This document shows positions 19,954 through 31,640 of a stretch of DNA of 64,000 bases, piece by piece. Every line of letters begins with the position of its first letter. Positions within the stretch are counted from its first letter, which is position 1. Origin of the DNA: Orychophragmus violaceus (taxonomy: Eukaryota > Streptophyta > Magnoliopsida > Brassicales > Brassicaceae); assembly GCA_030180135.1 (NCBI GenBank), contig CM058229.1:40017522-40081521 (forward strand), given 5' to 3'. The position numbers and the translations under genes are program-made. The notes below the pieces were generated by a model. That model saw only the letters and a list, made by a program, of their open reading frames with translations, was not told the origin of the DNA and searched no databases.

Positions 19954-22625
19954 GTGATTTTTTCTAGGGATTTTGTGTATGAAATGCATCAAACACAAGA
20001 GAAGAGGAAGTCTACATGAGAAGTGTAAAGATGAAGTCTACTCTTCAGAAGTTTTCAACTAGACCTAAATTGAAATTTTGAGGACCTAAAATTATTAGAT
20101 GGAAAAATTAGGCGGGAAAAAAACTGAAAAATAAATCTACCATAGAAGTCTCCAAGAAAAGTCTTCTAATGAAGTTTACTGTATCGAATTTTAATTAGAA
20201 TTAAGAAAAATCTTTGATATGAAGCTCTTAATTATATTTAAATTTCTTAATTTTAATTTGTAATATATATCTTGTCGTTTTTTATATCTTAACTTTGTCA
20301 GTAGAATTTTGTATATCTATCTAAAAATTGATTAATTGTAATTTGCTGATATAGAAAACAAGTGATTTCTTCATACATATTGTGAGATACATGAAGTGTG
20401 TAAGGCTTCTTTTAAACTCTAATTTCTATGAAATAAAATTCTAATAACTTATAAAACATAATTCTATACATAAATATGTTAATTTCTTCTAGAACCAAAA
20501 ACCATCTCTCAAGAAGAAAATTATATCTCATTTACGATTATCCACATCAAAATGTTATGATAAGTTTTGCAACATCAATTTTCCTAATACAACTTAGCCA
20601 TTTCCTGTAAAACAAAACAATACCAACACATTAGAGTAGACCTCGTCATGAAGTCTACTATTAATAAACTAGTTTTACATTTAAACTTGAAAATAATTCG
20701 TGAAAATGTATATGGAATAAACATGTCAAAATCATTCACAAGCAAGTATACCAGCCAAACAAAACATACAAAAAATCTTCAGACTTCTCTACTTATTGTA
20801 TACAAAAGTCTTTTTTATAAATTCATGATGTCATAATGATGTCAGCATGATGTGTCGACAGTAGACTTTACCACGAAATCTACTACTAATAAGCTAATTT
20901 CTCAATTTCACTAGAGAACTGATTCATGAAAATATATATGAAATAAAAATGTCAAAATCGTTCACAAACAAGTATATTACCTAAACCAAACCTACAAAAA
21001 AACAGATCCAAATTCATTGTATATTGTTTACAAAATCGTTTTTTATAAATTCATGACGTAAAAATGATGTTAGCATGACATGTCTACAAAAAAATCATAA
21101 AATCAATTAAAGCTAAACTATAACAAATAATCTTATGAAACTTATACATAAATACCAACAATACCTAACCAAAATTTCATAAATGAAAATCAAAAAAATT
21201 CACCAAAAATATGCACTAAAATGTATTTGCTAAAAAATCAAATGTAAAAGTAGTCTTCTGCAAGAGATCTACCCTAAATGAGCTAGTTTCTCAATTTCAC
21301 TAGAAAAAAAGATTTATAAATATTTACATGGAATAAAGAGGTCAAACTCTTTCACAAGCATATATATTACCTAAGGAAAACATTAATTTTTTTTCCAAAT
21401 TCATTATATATTGTATAAAAAACCTTTTTAATACATTAGTGGCGTCAAAATGATGTCAGCAAGATGTGAGAGGAGTAGATTTCTCGGTGAATTCTACTTA
21501 TTTTGGTAGACTTCGTAAAAAATCAACCATGGGAACTTGGTCGCGAGTCTGCTAGGGGTCTAGTTTTGGAATTAAATCAAGTTGTAGACTTTGTAGAGAA
21601 ATTTGCAAAAAGTGAAGAGTCTACTTTTCCATTTGACCAAACTTTGACTTTTTTGGAATAGCCTTCGTCGGAACAAGTAGACTTCGTGGGAAGTCTACCT
21701 GGGAAGTTTACTACAAAAAGGTCTAGTTTTGAAAATGAAAAATCAAAAAGTAGACTTCTATGCGAAGTCGACCCAAATAGACTTCCCTCAGAAATCTACT
21801 AGGGTTTAGTTTTGGAGTTGACCAAAAAAATTTGAAAATTAATTATAGACTTTGGGAGGGAGTAACGAAGTCTACTACAGTGGTCAACCCTCTAATGGGC
21901 GGTCAACCGAGAAATAAACTATAGTATACTTCTTGAGGAAGTCTACTTTCGAAGTCAAAGATTGGTCAAATACAAAACTAGACTCTTTTGACTAAGTTAA
22001 GCTTCACGAAAAATACTTTGACTAAATCAAATGCAAAACTATACCCTAAATTGACAGGAGACTACTACGAGAAGTCTACTACACTTTTTTGTTTTCAAAG
22101 AGAAGCAATAGACTTCCCGATAATAGAAAAGAAGTTTACTGACGAATTTTTTTTTTTAAAGTCAATTGCAAAACTAGACCTCATGTTGACCAATAGACGT
22201 CTCAACGAAGTCTACTATCGCGAAACAGATCTCAAAATCGAAAAAACTAATTGGAGACGATTTTTACCTTCTTCAACCGCTCATAACTTCAAGTCTAACT
22301 ACCAACAAAGAACCCAACCTTTGTGAATGCAAGAAACACCGAAAAGTGTCAAGATCCAAGAGATCAAAAAATTTAAAACTAAATTAGAGAGTTTTTGGGA
22401 TGAAATAGAAAGGATTGAGAGGGATATGAAGTTTGTGAAACAATTAATGAGCTTTAGAAGATTAATTTTATGTGGTTGAAGCATTTACAACTTCAAAATT
22501 GGTTGTCCATGTGGTTTGCAGAATTGATGATGATGGCATTTTGATAAAAACAAAGTAGAACAAAGGTTGCTTAAGTCATTTGACGTGCCCCAAAATTATT
22601 AGTAGACTTCTCGGAGAAGTCTGCT
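19954..22625. repeat. GTAGACTTC-motif region, right part
   Basis: About twelve exact copies of GTAGACTTC/GAAGTCTAC are visible here, densest between 21500 and 22220, often as inverted pairs a few bases apart (for example 21678-21700 and 22602-22622). They alternate with a second phrase, GTCTAGTTTTG/CAAAACTAGAC. GGCGGGAAA recurs near 20112. No long frame or known domain is present; the strand of any parent element is unknown. Confidence 0.55.
20635..21480. repeat. Three imperfect tandem units of about 225-235 bp
   Basis: Units begin near 20635, 20860 and 21249. Each opens with a GTAGAC/GAAGTCTAC hairpin, continues through CTAATTTCTCAATTTCACTAGA-like and ATGGAATAAA-TGTCAAA-TC-TTCACAA segments, CAAATTCATTATATATTGTA, and closes with ATGATGTCAGCATGA. 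A 150-bp spacer (21095-21248) separates units 2 and 3. The frame at 20648-20836 is a by-product of unit 1. Confidence 0.6.
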
Positions 22626-22689
22626 TCGTAAATAATTGTTATATATGAGGTCAATATCAGAAATAAATGGCAAAAATATAAATATCACA

Positions 22690-22765
22690 ATTTGTTGTTT
22701 ACTTTTGCATTTGAGCAAGATTTGTTGTTTACTTTTGCATTTGAGCAAGATTTGTTGTCCATTTT
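22690..22765. repeat. Short 30-bp tandem repeat (about 2.5 copies)
   Basis: TTTGTTGTTTACTTTTGCAT followed by TTGAGCAAGA is repeated twice exactly, then a diverged partial copy. Non-coding. Confidence 0.8.
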
Positions 22766-22792
22766 TGCTGTCAGCCATTAGTTTTATGTCAT

Positions 22793-22796
<4 letters not shown>

Positions 22797-22843
<47 letters not shown>
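22797..22843. repeat. (AC)n microsatellite
   Basis: About 23 uninterrupted CA dinucleotides. The Cys-Val open frame on the other strand is spurious. Confidence 0.95.
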
Positions 22844-22844
<1 letters not shown>

Positions 22845-22980
22845 CTATAAATATAAATAGTTCTAAGTTTTCTTGGTAATATAAATAGTTCTGAATTTTC
22901 TTGGTTGTTATTTTAAATGTATCAAACTCTAATACTCGATACTAAATATTATTATAATAGTTATAAAATAATTAATTTAA

Positions 22981-25330
22981 TTTATGATCCCTATAAAAGT
23001 ATTTTTTGGATCTGCCACTGATGCTATAATTGTGGCAAGAAGGGTCATTTCAAGCGAGATTTTCCTGCTAGAAGACAAATGCATGTGGAACATGCTTTTT
23101 AAACGTGGTTTAGAAAAAGATATTGAAAATGATGTACTTCATGTGACATATTCTTGGATTCTAGATACATTCCATCATTCCATATGACTCCTTGTAAAAA
23201 ATGGTTTGAGACGTATAAATCTGGAAACCTGAATTTAGTTCAGTTAGCTAGTGATAAGACATGTAACGTCAATGGTATTGGGCATGTAAAATTCTACATG
23301 CATGATGGCATCATCAAAATGCCAAACGATATTAAGAATGTTCCATCACCGAAAAAGAATTTGATCTGATTGGTAACACTTCATAGAAACAGATACTTCA
23401 GAGGTGATGAAGATGAAGAAGTTTTGAAGGTGTGTAAATGAGTTATGGTTGTGATGAAGGGAAAGATGATAACTAGAAGTGTTTATCATTTGGTAGGAAG
23501 TGTGGTTGTAGGAGATGTTGCATTTGCGGTGTCTGATTGGATGATACATCTCTTTGGCATATGCATATGGGTCATATAGAAGAATATGCGCTAACTTAAC
23601 TTTACAATACATGTTGTATGGACGGGTTAAAGAACTGTAAAATGGATTTCTACAAGTTTTTGTGTTATGGGAAATCAATCTAAGTTTCTTTCAAGGCTAG
23701 ATATCGCATGACAAATGATCTTTAAACTATGTGTATTCTGATGTGTAGGTCCAACTCGAGAAATATACGTACTTTTCATCTTCATTGATGACTTGTCGAA
23801 GAAGGTTTGTGTGTATTTCTTAAAAAATGAGGTATTCACGAACTTAAAAATTTGGAAGGCTGTAGTAGAAAACCAGGTGGAGAGGAAGATTAAGTACCTG
23901 AGATCGGATAATGACACATAGTATACTGATAGAGCCATAATTTATGTGAGGAAAATGGTATTCAAAGGCACTTCACAGTGATGAAAATTCCTTAACAAAA
24001 CGAGTCAGTGAAATAATAAATCGTCTTGCTTAGAAAGGTGTTTGAGGTTGAATGGGGGGTCTTCCAAAGCACTTATGGGCCGATATAGTAAACATGACAA
24101 TATATTTCATGAATAGATAGCCACGGATTTCTCTGGAGGTAAAAGTAGCTGAAGAAGTATGGATTATATATATATGGATCTATCAAACTTGAAGATATTT
24201 GTATATCCGGCTTACATGCTAGTTCCAAATGATGAAATGTTAAAGCTAGTTTCAAAGTCTAAGAAGTGCATATTTCTAGGCTTTGAAAAAGGCGTGAAAG
24301 GCTTCAAGTTGTTGATCATGAGAGGAATTGTAGTATTTGATGAGCAGTATATGGTGAAACAAGTGAGATCAGAACAAATGCATGTGATCACTAAAAGTGA
24401 AACAGATTATTGAACAAACATAGGAGAAGTCTAACGGGATTAGACATGCAATAGTAAGGGATGAGCAGCTGGTTGAGGAAGAGCAGCCGACTCAGAAGAA
24501 AAAGGAGGTGGGTCAACAAAAACATGTTGAGGAGAGTTTGGCAATAAACATATGGAAACACATTACAAAACCACTAGAAATGTTTGGATACAAAGACATG
24601 GTTAATTATGATCTTGTGGTTGGCAAATATGATCCAAGTAATTTTTGGGAGGCTGTAAATATGCATGATAAATGAATGGAATGGTGCATTGTCAGAGGAA
24701 AATGAAAGTGTTGAAAAGAATCAATCGTGGGATAGTACATCTTTACCAAAATGGAAGATGGCGATTTGATGCAAGTGAGTTTTCAAAGAGAAAAAGATGT
24801 CTGATAAGGAACCAATAAAGTATAAATCTATATTAGTGACAAAGGGTTACTCACAGAGGAAAACAGTAGTGTACAATGATATTTTCTCTCCGGTTTTAGG
24901 CACACTTCCATAAAGTTGTACTGGGATTGGTAGCAAGCTGGGATTTCCATCTTGATTAGATGAATGTGAAGAAATCATTTCTTAATGAACATTTGGGGGG
25001 AATGGATCTATATGGAGCAAGCATAATGATTTTTGAAACCAGGTGAGGAATAACTTTCTGCGCAAATTGAAGAAGTCTTAATACGGGTCGAAGTAAGCTC
25101 ATGAGCATTGGTACATACATTTTGACTATGTATGTTGAATACTGGCTACAAGAGTTGCGTGTATGATTGTTGCATCTATGTGAGGTACCTGGATGACATT
25201 CCCAAACTCATGATTTTGCATGTTGATAATATGTTCATTGGTGAGAGAAATATTGAGGATGTTTACGAGTTAAAAGAGTTATTGAACAAAGAGTTCGAGA
25301 TGAAATATTTGGGGGATGCAATGAACTAAT
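22981..25330 (+). pseudogene. Decayed Ty1/copia polyprotein
   Basis: Plus-strand fragments in changing frames follow the copia order: a zinc knuckle (CYNCGKKGHFKRD) near 23020; a protease-like segment (PSFHMTPCKKWFETYKSGN) near 23165, whose usual DSG is lost; integrase-like pieces (FIDDLSKKVCVYFLKNE near 23780, IKYLRSDND near 23890; FGFE-like segment at 24160-24410); and a reverse-transcriptase core near 25200-25320 in which the YVDD box reads HVDN. Dozens of stops and frameshifts mark an old copy. No LTRs were identified, so the borders are those of the recognisable coding sequence. The alignment style is closest to Tnt1-like elements. Confidence 0.7.
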
Positions 25331-25489
25331 AACTTAATAAAATAAATAAACTTTAACCATGTCAAAAGAACATATCAATTCATAGGAAAAAAATAAAAGC
25401 CAAAATCTAAATAACTAAAAACTAAAATATGAGAATAATAAATTAAGCAACAAGATTCTTTAAATAATTATAATGCGATCACTTGTTCT

Positions 25490-26311
25490 CTTTATCAAGG
25501 AGAAAGTTGGAAAGATCTAGTTGAGTAGTATCACTGGAAAAAATCATTTTCTCCATCACCGTACACCAATTTGTTTTTCACTTCCTCTCCCTTTTGCTTC
25601 ACTGATTGTTGATTGAGTTCAACAAGATGCTTTGGTGTACGATATGTTCGAGACCAATGGTCTCCTCCACAGCGGTAACATATATTAACAAATGTTGCTT
25701 TCACTTGCTTGTTACCATCTTTGTTTTTCCACTTCTGGTGATAGTATGCGTTCTTAAATTAAACTCCACGGCATCATCCTCGAATGTATATACGTCCACG
25801 TATATTTCCACGATCATAACCACAATCACATATATGTACTTCCTTGTACATTGTTATTGGTCTTATTATAGGATGTCACATTCGCTTTAGGAAGTGGAAC
25901 AAAGCCAGTTGGACATAATCCACGAGTTTTCATCAATAACTCATTGTTTTTCTCAACCACAAGGAGACAAGAAATAAGTTGAAAATACTTCAAGAATCCA
26001 TTTTCACGATATTGTGTACGCATGAAAATGTTATTACCATGAAAAGTAGATAATGTCTTCTTTAACTTGTTTGCATTTGTGATTTTCTCTCATTCCAACT
26101 TGGAAGTAATTTTAAACAAGACCGAGTTATACTCACTCACAGACTTAAAGTATTGTAGTCTCAGATGTGTTCAATCATAACAGATTTTAGGTAAAATCAC
26201 AGTTTCTGATGATCATAGCTTTCCTTTAGATCATTCCAAAGAGTCAGTAGATCTTTCACATTCAGTTACTCATTCTTGAGGTTCTCATGAAGTTAATGGA
26301 AAATAAATATC
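25490..26311 (-). pseudogene. Ty1/copia gag remnant, distal part
   Basis: On the minus strand, GFLKYFQLISCLLVVEKNNE near 25990-25930 and CYRCGGDHWSRTYRTPKHL near 25680-25630 match the C-terminal gag and zinc-knuckle region of Brassicaceae copia elements with a UBN2-type gag. The knuckle has lost a Gly and its last Cys. The proximal part of the same gag lies at 29182-29343; the CACTA element sits between the two. Frameshifts are present. 25331-25490 shows only AT-rich sequence. Confidence 0.65.
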
Positions 26312-26769
26312 CACTACAAGAAAACTGCCGCGTAGCTACGGATTTAGTCATTGCTATGATCGATTTTCCTTAGCTACATTGTCTTTTGCTACGAATAGCT
26401 ACGACTGGTATCAGTGTCTACAAGCTCCACGCTATGGGCTGTTCGTAGCTATCCGAAGACAAGTATCTATGGATTAGCTGCAAGATTTTTTGTAGCTAAT
26501 AGCTACGATTAGCGAGGACTGTCTTTCGTAGCTACATTAGCTACGGATAACCACAATTGCATCCGTAGATAAATTGCTACGGATTGCAACTATCATGTTC
26601 GTAGCTTTATCTACGAATATCTACGATTATTGTCGTATCTATTGTATTATATAATGTTAAAAAATTTAAAAAACAAGCAAAAAATAATTTATTTTGTTTA
26701 AATTAATATTTATAATAAAATAAATTACAATAAATTAATTTAGAAAAACAAAAAAATACAAAATCAAAA

Positions 26770-27170
26770 ATAGCTTGTCATTATTCCGACACCACCACCG
26801 CCATTAACCAGATTAGTCGTTTCGTCTCTGTCTCGCAATTTCTCTTTGCCGCGATCTGCTTCTTCGTCTTCGTCGTCATGACATGATTCATGTTTATCTT
26901 CACCACCTGCATCTTGGCCATGGAGAAAATCGCGATATGGAGGTTAAAGGAGGTGCAGGCTGTAGACAACGGCTCTGCAGATGACGTTGGAGGAGAATCA
27001 CGGTTCGTCTTCCGTCTTCCCCATCCCAACGACTACCACCGTCTCCTATCTCTCAGATTCGCCGGAGAGACGAATCTCCATCTTCCTCTTCATCTTCGTC
27101 TTCTTTCTGGTGGTGGCTGGGACACGAATCGACAAAGAAAAACAATCTGATATTTGATTAGAAAGGTGAG
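26770..27170. other. GC-richer interior segment of the CACTA element, possible captured fragment
   Basis: This 400-bp block has clearly higher GC content than the surrounding element, and is open in two directions (plus 26890-27150, minus 27029-26781). The products have no motif I recognise (plus strand MFIFTTCILAMEKIAIWRLK). CACTA elements are known to capture host gene pieces, which is one explanation; ancestral transposon sequence is another. Confidence 0.25.
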
Positions 27171-27859
27171 TGACATAGATATAAGTTTGGCTGAGTAAAG
27201 GTGAGTGGAGACTCTTTTTTTTTTGGTAACTTAAGATGAGATGAATTAGGTTAAGAAATCAATGGTAAGGATTTGATCTAACTTAGATCTAACGGTTCAA
27301 ATCTGATCTGTGTACGTGCTGAAAAACAATCTGAACCGTTGATATTTTTAATCAACGGTTCTGGTTTGTGATCCGCGTAGTGCACCAGTTAATAATTAAG
27401 ATTTTTAGATATATTTAGTATATTATAATCAAAAAGATGATTTAAAAATAATAAAATTGCTAAAATACAAAGTTTAAATATGTTAAATTTAAAGATGTAA
27501 TCGATAAAAAATTTTAAAGTGTGAAAGTTTATAAATAATTTTTAAAATAATAAATATTCATGATTAAAAATTATTAAATTTTGATTTTAATTTTTTCGCA
27601 TTATTTTCTGTTTTTAAAGTATTAAAATTTATTTGTGGGTATATAATAACTAAATATTGTTTAAAAAAATATTATTAGTATTAAAATATTAGTAAATTTC
27701 AAAAGAAAAATCATTAGAGTCTTAGTTTAATGTTTTAAAATAGTTCTAAATTAAATTTATGTAAAGTATATATTTAAATGGTTTAAATATTATTTTGTAT
27801 ATACATAATTAATTTTTATACTTTAATTTTATAGTTTATGATTAAGAGTAAGGTTTAGA

Positions 27860-28805
27860 GTATCATTATGGTTTATGATATAGGGTTTAAAGGTTGTGTT
27901 TAGGGTTTTAAGTTACTATTTAAAAATAAGTGATTTGGAAAATATTTTTCTTTTATAAGTGTTGAATATTAGTTTGGATATGTTATAGTAACTAGAATTT
28001 TATTAATTAGAGGTTTTTATACTTTATTATTTTAGGGTTTCAGGGAATAGGGTTTGAAGGTTTTAGGTTATAGTTTTATGTATATATACTTTTAAGGTTT
28101 CAGGGTATGGTTTTATGTATATATAATTGATTTTAATGGTTATATTTTTATTTTATAGTTGATGATTAAGAGTTTATTAAGGTTAAGAGTATGATTATGG
28201 TTTAGGGTATAGCGTTTGAATTTTTATTTTCAAGGTTTTAAGTTAATGTTTGATAATAATAAATTTGTAAAATATTTTTTTATTAGTATTGAATATTAGT
28301 TTTGGATATATTATAGTAATTGGAATGTTATTAGTTATATTTTTGTTTATATTTTAGGGGTTTAGGGTTTGTCTAGGGTTTAGATTTTTGATTTTCAGTT
28401 TCGGTTTTCATGATTTGTTTTTTATTTTTAAAATGTTAAAATTTTGAAAGTATATATAATAATTAAATTATTGTTTATGACTTTTTAATTTATTATTAAT
28501 ATTAAAATAATATATTTCAAAAAAATATAAAAAATACTTTTAAAATTAATTATATGAAAAGTAGATATGTAAATGGTTTAAATATTTAATGGTTATATTT
28601 TTATTTTATAGTTTATGATTAAGTGTTTAAGTTTTATAGTATGATTATAGTTTATGGTATATAATTTTAAGGGTTTATGATTAAGTGTTTGAAATAATGA
28701 ATTTGTAAAATATATATATTTAAAAATCTTAATTTTGTATATGTTATACTAATTGAAATGTTATTAGTTATATTGCAGGGGTTTAGGGTTTGTTTAGGGT
28801 TTATA
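27860..28805. repeat. Imperfect telomere-like tracts inside the CACTA element
   Basis: GGGTTTAGGGTTTG or close variants occur near 27890, 28030, 28360 and 28780, separated by AT-rich DNA. These are scattered and imperfect, unlike a true (TTTAGGG)n array. Confidence 0.4.
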
Positions 28806-29181
28806 ATATCTAAGGATAAAGTCGTAGATATTCGTGTCTATCTCATAAAGCTAGCCACGAATAAAATTGTAGCTATATATATATTCGTTAGATATAATTA
28901 CAAATAGCCATGAAAAGGGTTCGTAGCAACATAGCTACGAAGTTTTTCGTGGCCAATCGCAGCTAACATTATCCACGACAGGGTTGTAGAAATTCGTAGT
29001 TGTATAGCTACGGAAAGCGACTATCATCATTCATAGCTATGTAGCTACGGATAGCTACGACATAACTTTTGTTTTGAATTTTTTTCAGTCGCAGCTAATT
29101 CGTAGCTATCTGTGGCATGAAAAACGTAGCTACGGAAAATCTATAGTTGGGCTGTAGCTACGCGGCAGTTTTCTTGTAGTG

Positions 29182-29343
29182 ATCATAGCCTTTGATTTAT
29201 CTTTATTTTGAGTTTGATTTCCATTATGATGGTATCAAAATATCCTTTGAATCTAGATGAATTTCAGCATCTAATGCATATGCCAAATAGTAGTCTCTAA
29301 TGATATCAAGATTTATAAATTCAAAGCTTGTAAGTTTTGACAC
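29182..29343 (-). pseudogene. Ty1/copia gag remnant, proximal part
   Basis: The minus-strand frame reads SFEFINLDIIRDYY and then LAYALDAEIHLDSKDI, matching the N-terminus of UBN2-type gag (typically ...LDI...W.LDAEIHL). A stop follows the match, near 29229. It continues into the gag at 25490-26311 once the CACTA element and its ATC duplication are set aside. The 5' LTR should lie to the right; 29344-29558 has AT-rich sequence with no verifiable LTR boundary. Confidence 0.6.
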
Positions 29344-29558
29344 AATTTATTTTTCGGTGTAGAAAAATGGAAAGAAATATACTCATACTGATAATGTGTT
29401 GTGAATAAATAAAAAGAAAAAATTGGTGAATCTTATTCCAATAATTGAATATCTTTTATATAGGAATACAAAGAGAGAGTTTTATTTGGTAACAAAATAA
29501 ATTATAGTTAAGAAGTAATTAAAAAAATGTGCTTTATAATGAGCATCTATTTATTATT

Positions 29559-30433
29559 CTTTTTTTGAAGGCTTTTGTATTAATTTTTCTTTAAATACAT
29601 AAAGACATACTGAAATTTAAAAAGATATAAACCTAAAAAAAGAAAAAAACAACCAAAGTAGGCTCAATTCTACAATAACCCTAATGAGCCTAGTGGATTT
29701 AGCAAAACCATAACGGCTCAATCTTTTCCTAACACTAGCGAAGGACACGCCGCCGCCAATAAGAATAGGAGAGATCCGGAGGAGAACAACCGCCGCAATC
29801 CGCCGCCGCCGAGAAAAAACGAAAACCGACAACCACCATGGACGCCGAGAAGGAGGATCAGCCAGAAGGAAAGAAAGTGAGAGAGAAGCGGAGACTCGAA
29901 ACAAACAGACATGCCTAGGAGAGGGCAGAACTGAGGCGACCACCGACCGACACTATTGTCGGTCCACCGCGAAACCTCCAACGCCACAATGCCACCGTCC
30001 TCTAGCGGACAGGAGATAGAAGGAGAGAAACCCAACGACATGCAGCCGAGACCACACCAAACTCCCACAAAACAGACAAATCGGAGGATCCTATATCCAA
30101 TGCCGCAAAAGCTCTAGCCGCCGCGAAAACCCTGAAAGTCTCAACAAGAATCCGATTAGAAACACCGCATGGGGGACACCGTACATAGATCCGGTGCCCT
30201 AAGATCAAGGACGAAGGAGCGGCACCACCGAGAGGACACTGAAAGACCAAAACACGACTGAATGAAGAGGCGAAAATAACCAGGACCAGTCATGAAAAAA
30301 ATCCACCACGGATGAAGCGCAAGAAGAAAGTGGACAAAGAGAAGGAAGAGTGCCCTCTCACGGCAACGGCGAGAGGCGCCGGAAAACCGAAAAGACGAAT
30401 GGAAAAGAATTTCGGAGAGAAAGAGATGACATT
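29559..30433 (-). mobile_element. Short non-LTR retrotransposon (SINE-like or internally deleted LINE)
   Basis: On the minus strand the element begins GTCATCTCTTTCTCTCCG, has a GC-rich body (CGCCGCCGCC near 29790-29815) and ends TACAAAAGCCTTCAAAAAAA. The flanks share the 11-mer TATTTATTATT (29548-29558 and 30434-30444), consistent with a target duplication, although the sequence is low in complexity. Minus-strand frames (29943-29617, 30068-29718, 30250-30002) overlap in different frames and show no domain. No reverse transcriptase is present. The opening resembles 5' regions of Brassicaceae LINEs, but I cannot prove it. Confidence 0.55.
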
Positions 30434-30444
30434 TATTTATTATT

Positions 30445-31373
30445 TATAACATATTCTTAGATTATGAATTTTTTTCATAAACCCAGACAAGTACAACGAA
30501 AAGCAGCCAAACGAAAAATAACAGAATTACTGGTTCTTGCTTGGCTTGACAGAATCTAAAAATATATTGGCTTTGATTGGTGACATGAGTTAGAGTTGCA
30601 TTAGTTTGAGTTATGGTGATAAATCAAAAATGTTATCAATCATGCATTAGTTTTTATTTTTTGAGTTTGAGTTTGAGTTACAATGTGTTATGGTTGAATT
30701 ACAATTTTGAGTTATGTCCTTTGTAAAAATGCTAACTCAAAGGCTAATCCAAAATCATGTCAAAATGAGATTTGAGTTAACAATTCCTTCATTTTTTTAA
30801 CGTTTGATTTTATTTTATTTTGCTTTTTCACTTCTTACTTTTTAAATAATTATGTAGTTTCACTTCTTTCTATCAATAAAAATTACTTCATCAGCTAATT
30901 TAATTTTAAAGAATATCATTTTATTTTCTTAATAGCTCAGTTTTTATTTTTAGTCAATTATATTTTAAACTCTGAATGATTTTAACTTTTTGAATAATTA
31001 GATATTTCAACTTTTTTTAAAAAATATTTTTGGTCACTTACTTTCATTTCAAATAATCTTAATTTTGTTTTTAAGAATTCAATATTTTGTTCGGTCAATT
31101 ATATTTTTTAAATCTTTGAATAATTTTTGAATTTTTATGACTGATTTTTTAATATTTAAATTAAATTATTTAATATATTTTCATTAAATATGTATAACAT
31201 GATTTTTATTAATAAATTTAAGTTTAAATTATGTCTAATAATATGTATTGCAGCTTATACATCAAAAATGTTACCAATCATTTTTCGACGAAAATAATAA
31301 CTAATATATTTTTATAGCAAACTTACTGTATAAATGTACAGTTTTTACCACATAATTTTTACCGTAAATTATA
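30445..31373. other. AT-rich intergenic sequence, possible split TIR element
   Basis: No gene. TTGGCTTTGATTGGTGACAT at about 30569 resembles, read inward, ATGGCTTCCATTAGTAACAT near 36453 on the other side of the copia element, and both are followed by GAGTTAGAGTTG-like sequence. The two may be the ends of an older small TIR transposon into which the copia element inserted. The match is imperfect. Confidence 0.25.
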
Positions 31374-31640
31374 TTGACTAACACAAATCAATAAGAAATA
31401 ACTCTTCTTATTAAACTCTCTCTCAAGGTGAAAATAACTCAAAAACCTTGTGTTCTTAATCTCACTATTCTCTTTTGGTTTACCACAACTTTGGCAACTC
31501 TTATATAGAGATAAGAATAACAAGAAAACCCTAGATTAGATAACTCCTAATCTTATTTGGAAAATATCCTTATTGTATATTTAGATAACTCCTAAATATA
31601 CTTAACTTGATTCTCAAGTTATCTCAAGCTTACATCAACA
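31374..31640 (-). repeat. 3' LTR of the young copia element
   Basis: It runs, on the minus strand, from TGTTGATGTAAGCTTGAG to TTAGTCAATA. A TATA-like CTCTATATAAGAG lies near 31500. It is preceded by the polypurine tract AAGGGGGAGAA. Confidence 0.85.

Larger units (their letters stand above)
26312..29181. mobile_element. Non-autonomous CACTA (En/Spm) element
   Basis: Termini are CACTACAAGAAAACTGCCGC at the left and its complement at the right (GCGGCAGTTTTCTTGTAGTG). The target duplication is ATC (26309-26311 and 29182-29184). Both ends carry dense subterminal repeats of TAGCTACG and its complement, over about 26320-26640 and 28800-29175. There is no TNPA or TNPD coding sequence. The interior is AT-rich and includes imperfect TTTAGGGTTT-like tracts. 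It interrupts a copia gag. Confidence 0.9.

Noticed and set aside
27860..28805. Interstitial telomere repeat
   Set aside because: TTTAGGG-like words are scattered and imperfect, and lie inside a CACTA element.
29617..30250. Three overlapping minus-strand frames of 80-116 codons
   Set aside because: Different frames of one GC-rich stretch inside a short non-LTR element; no domain and no single continuous frame.
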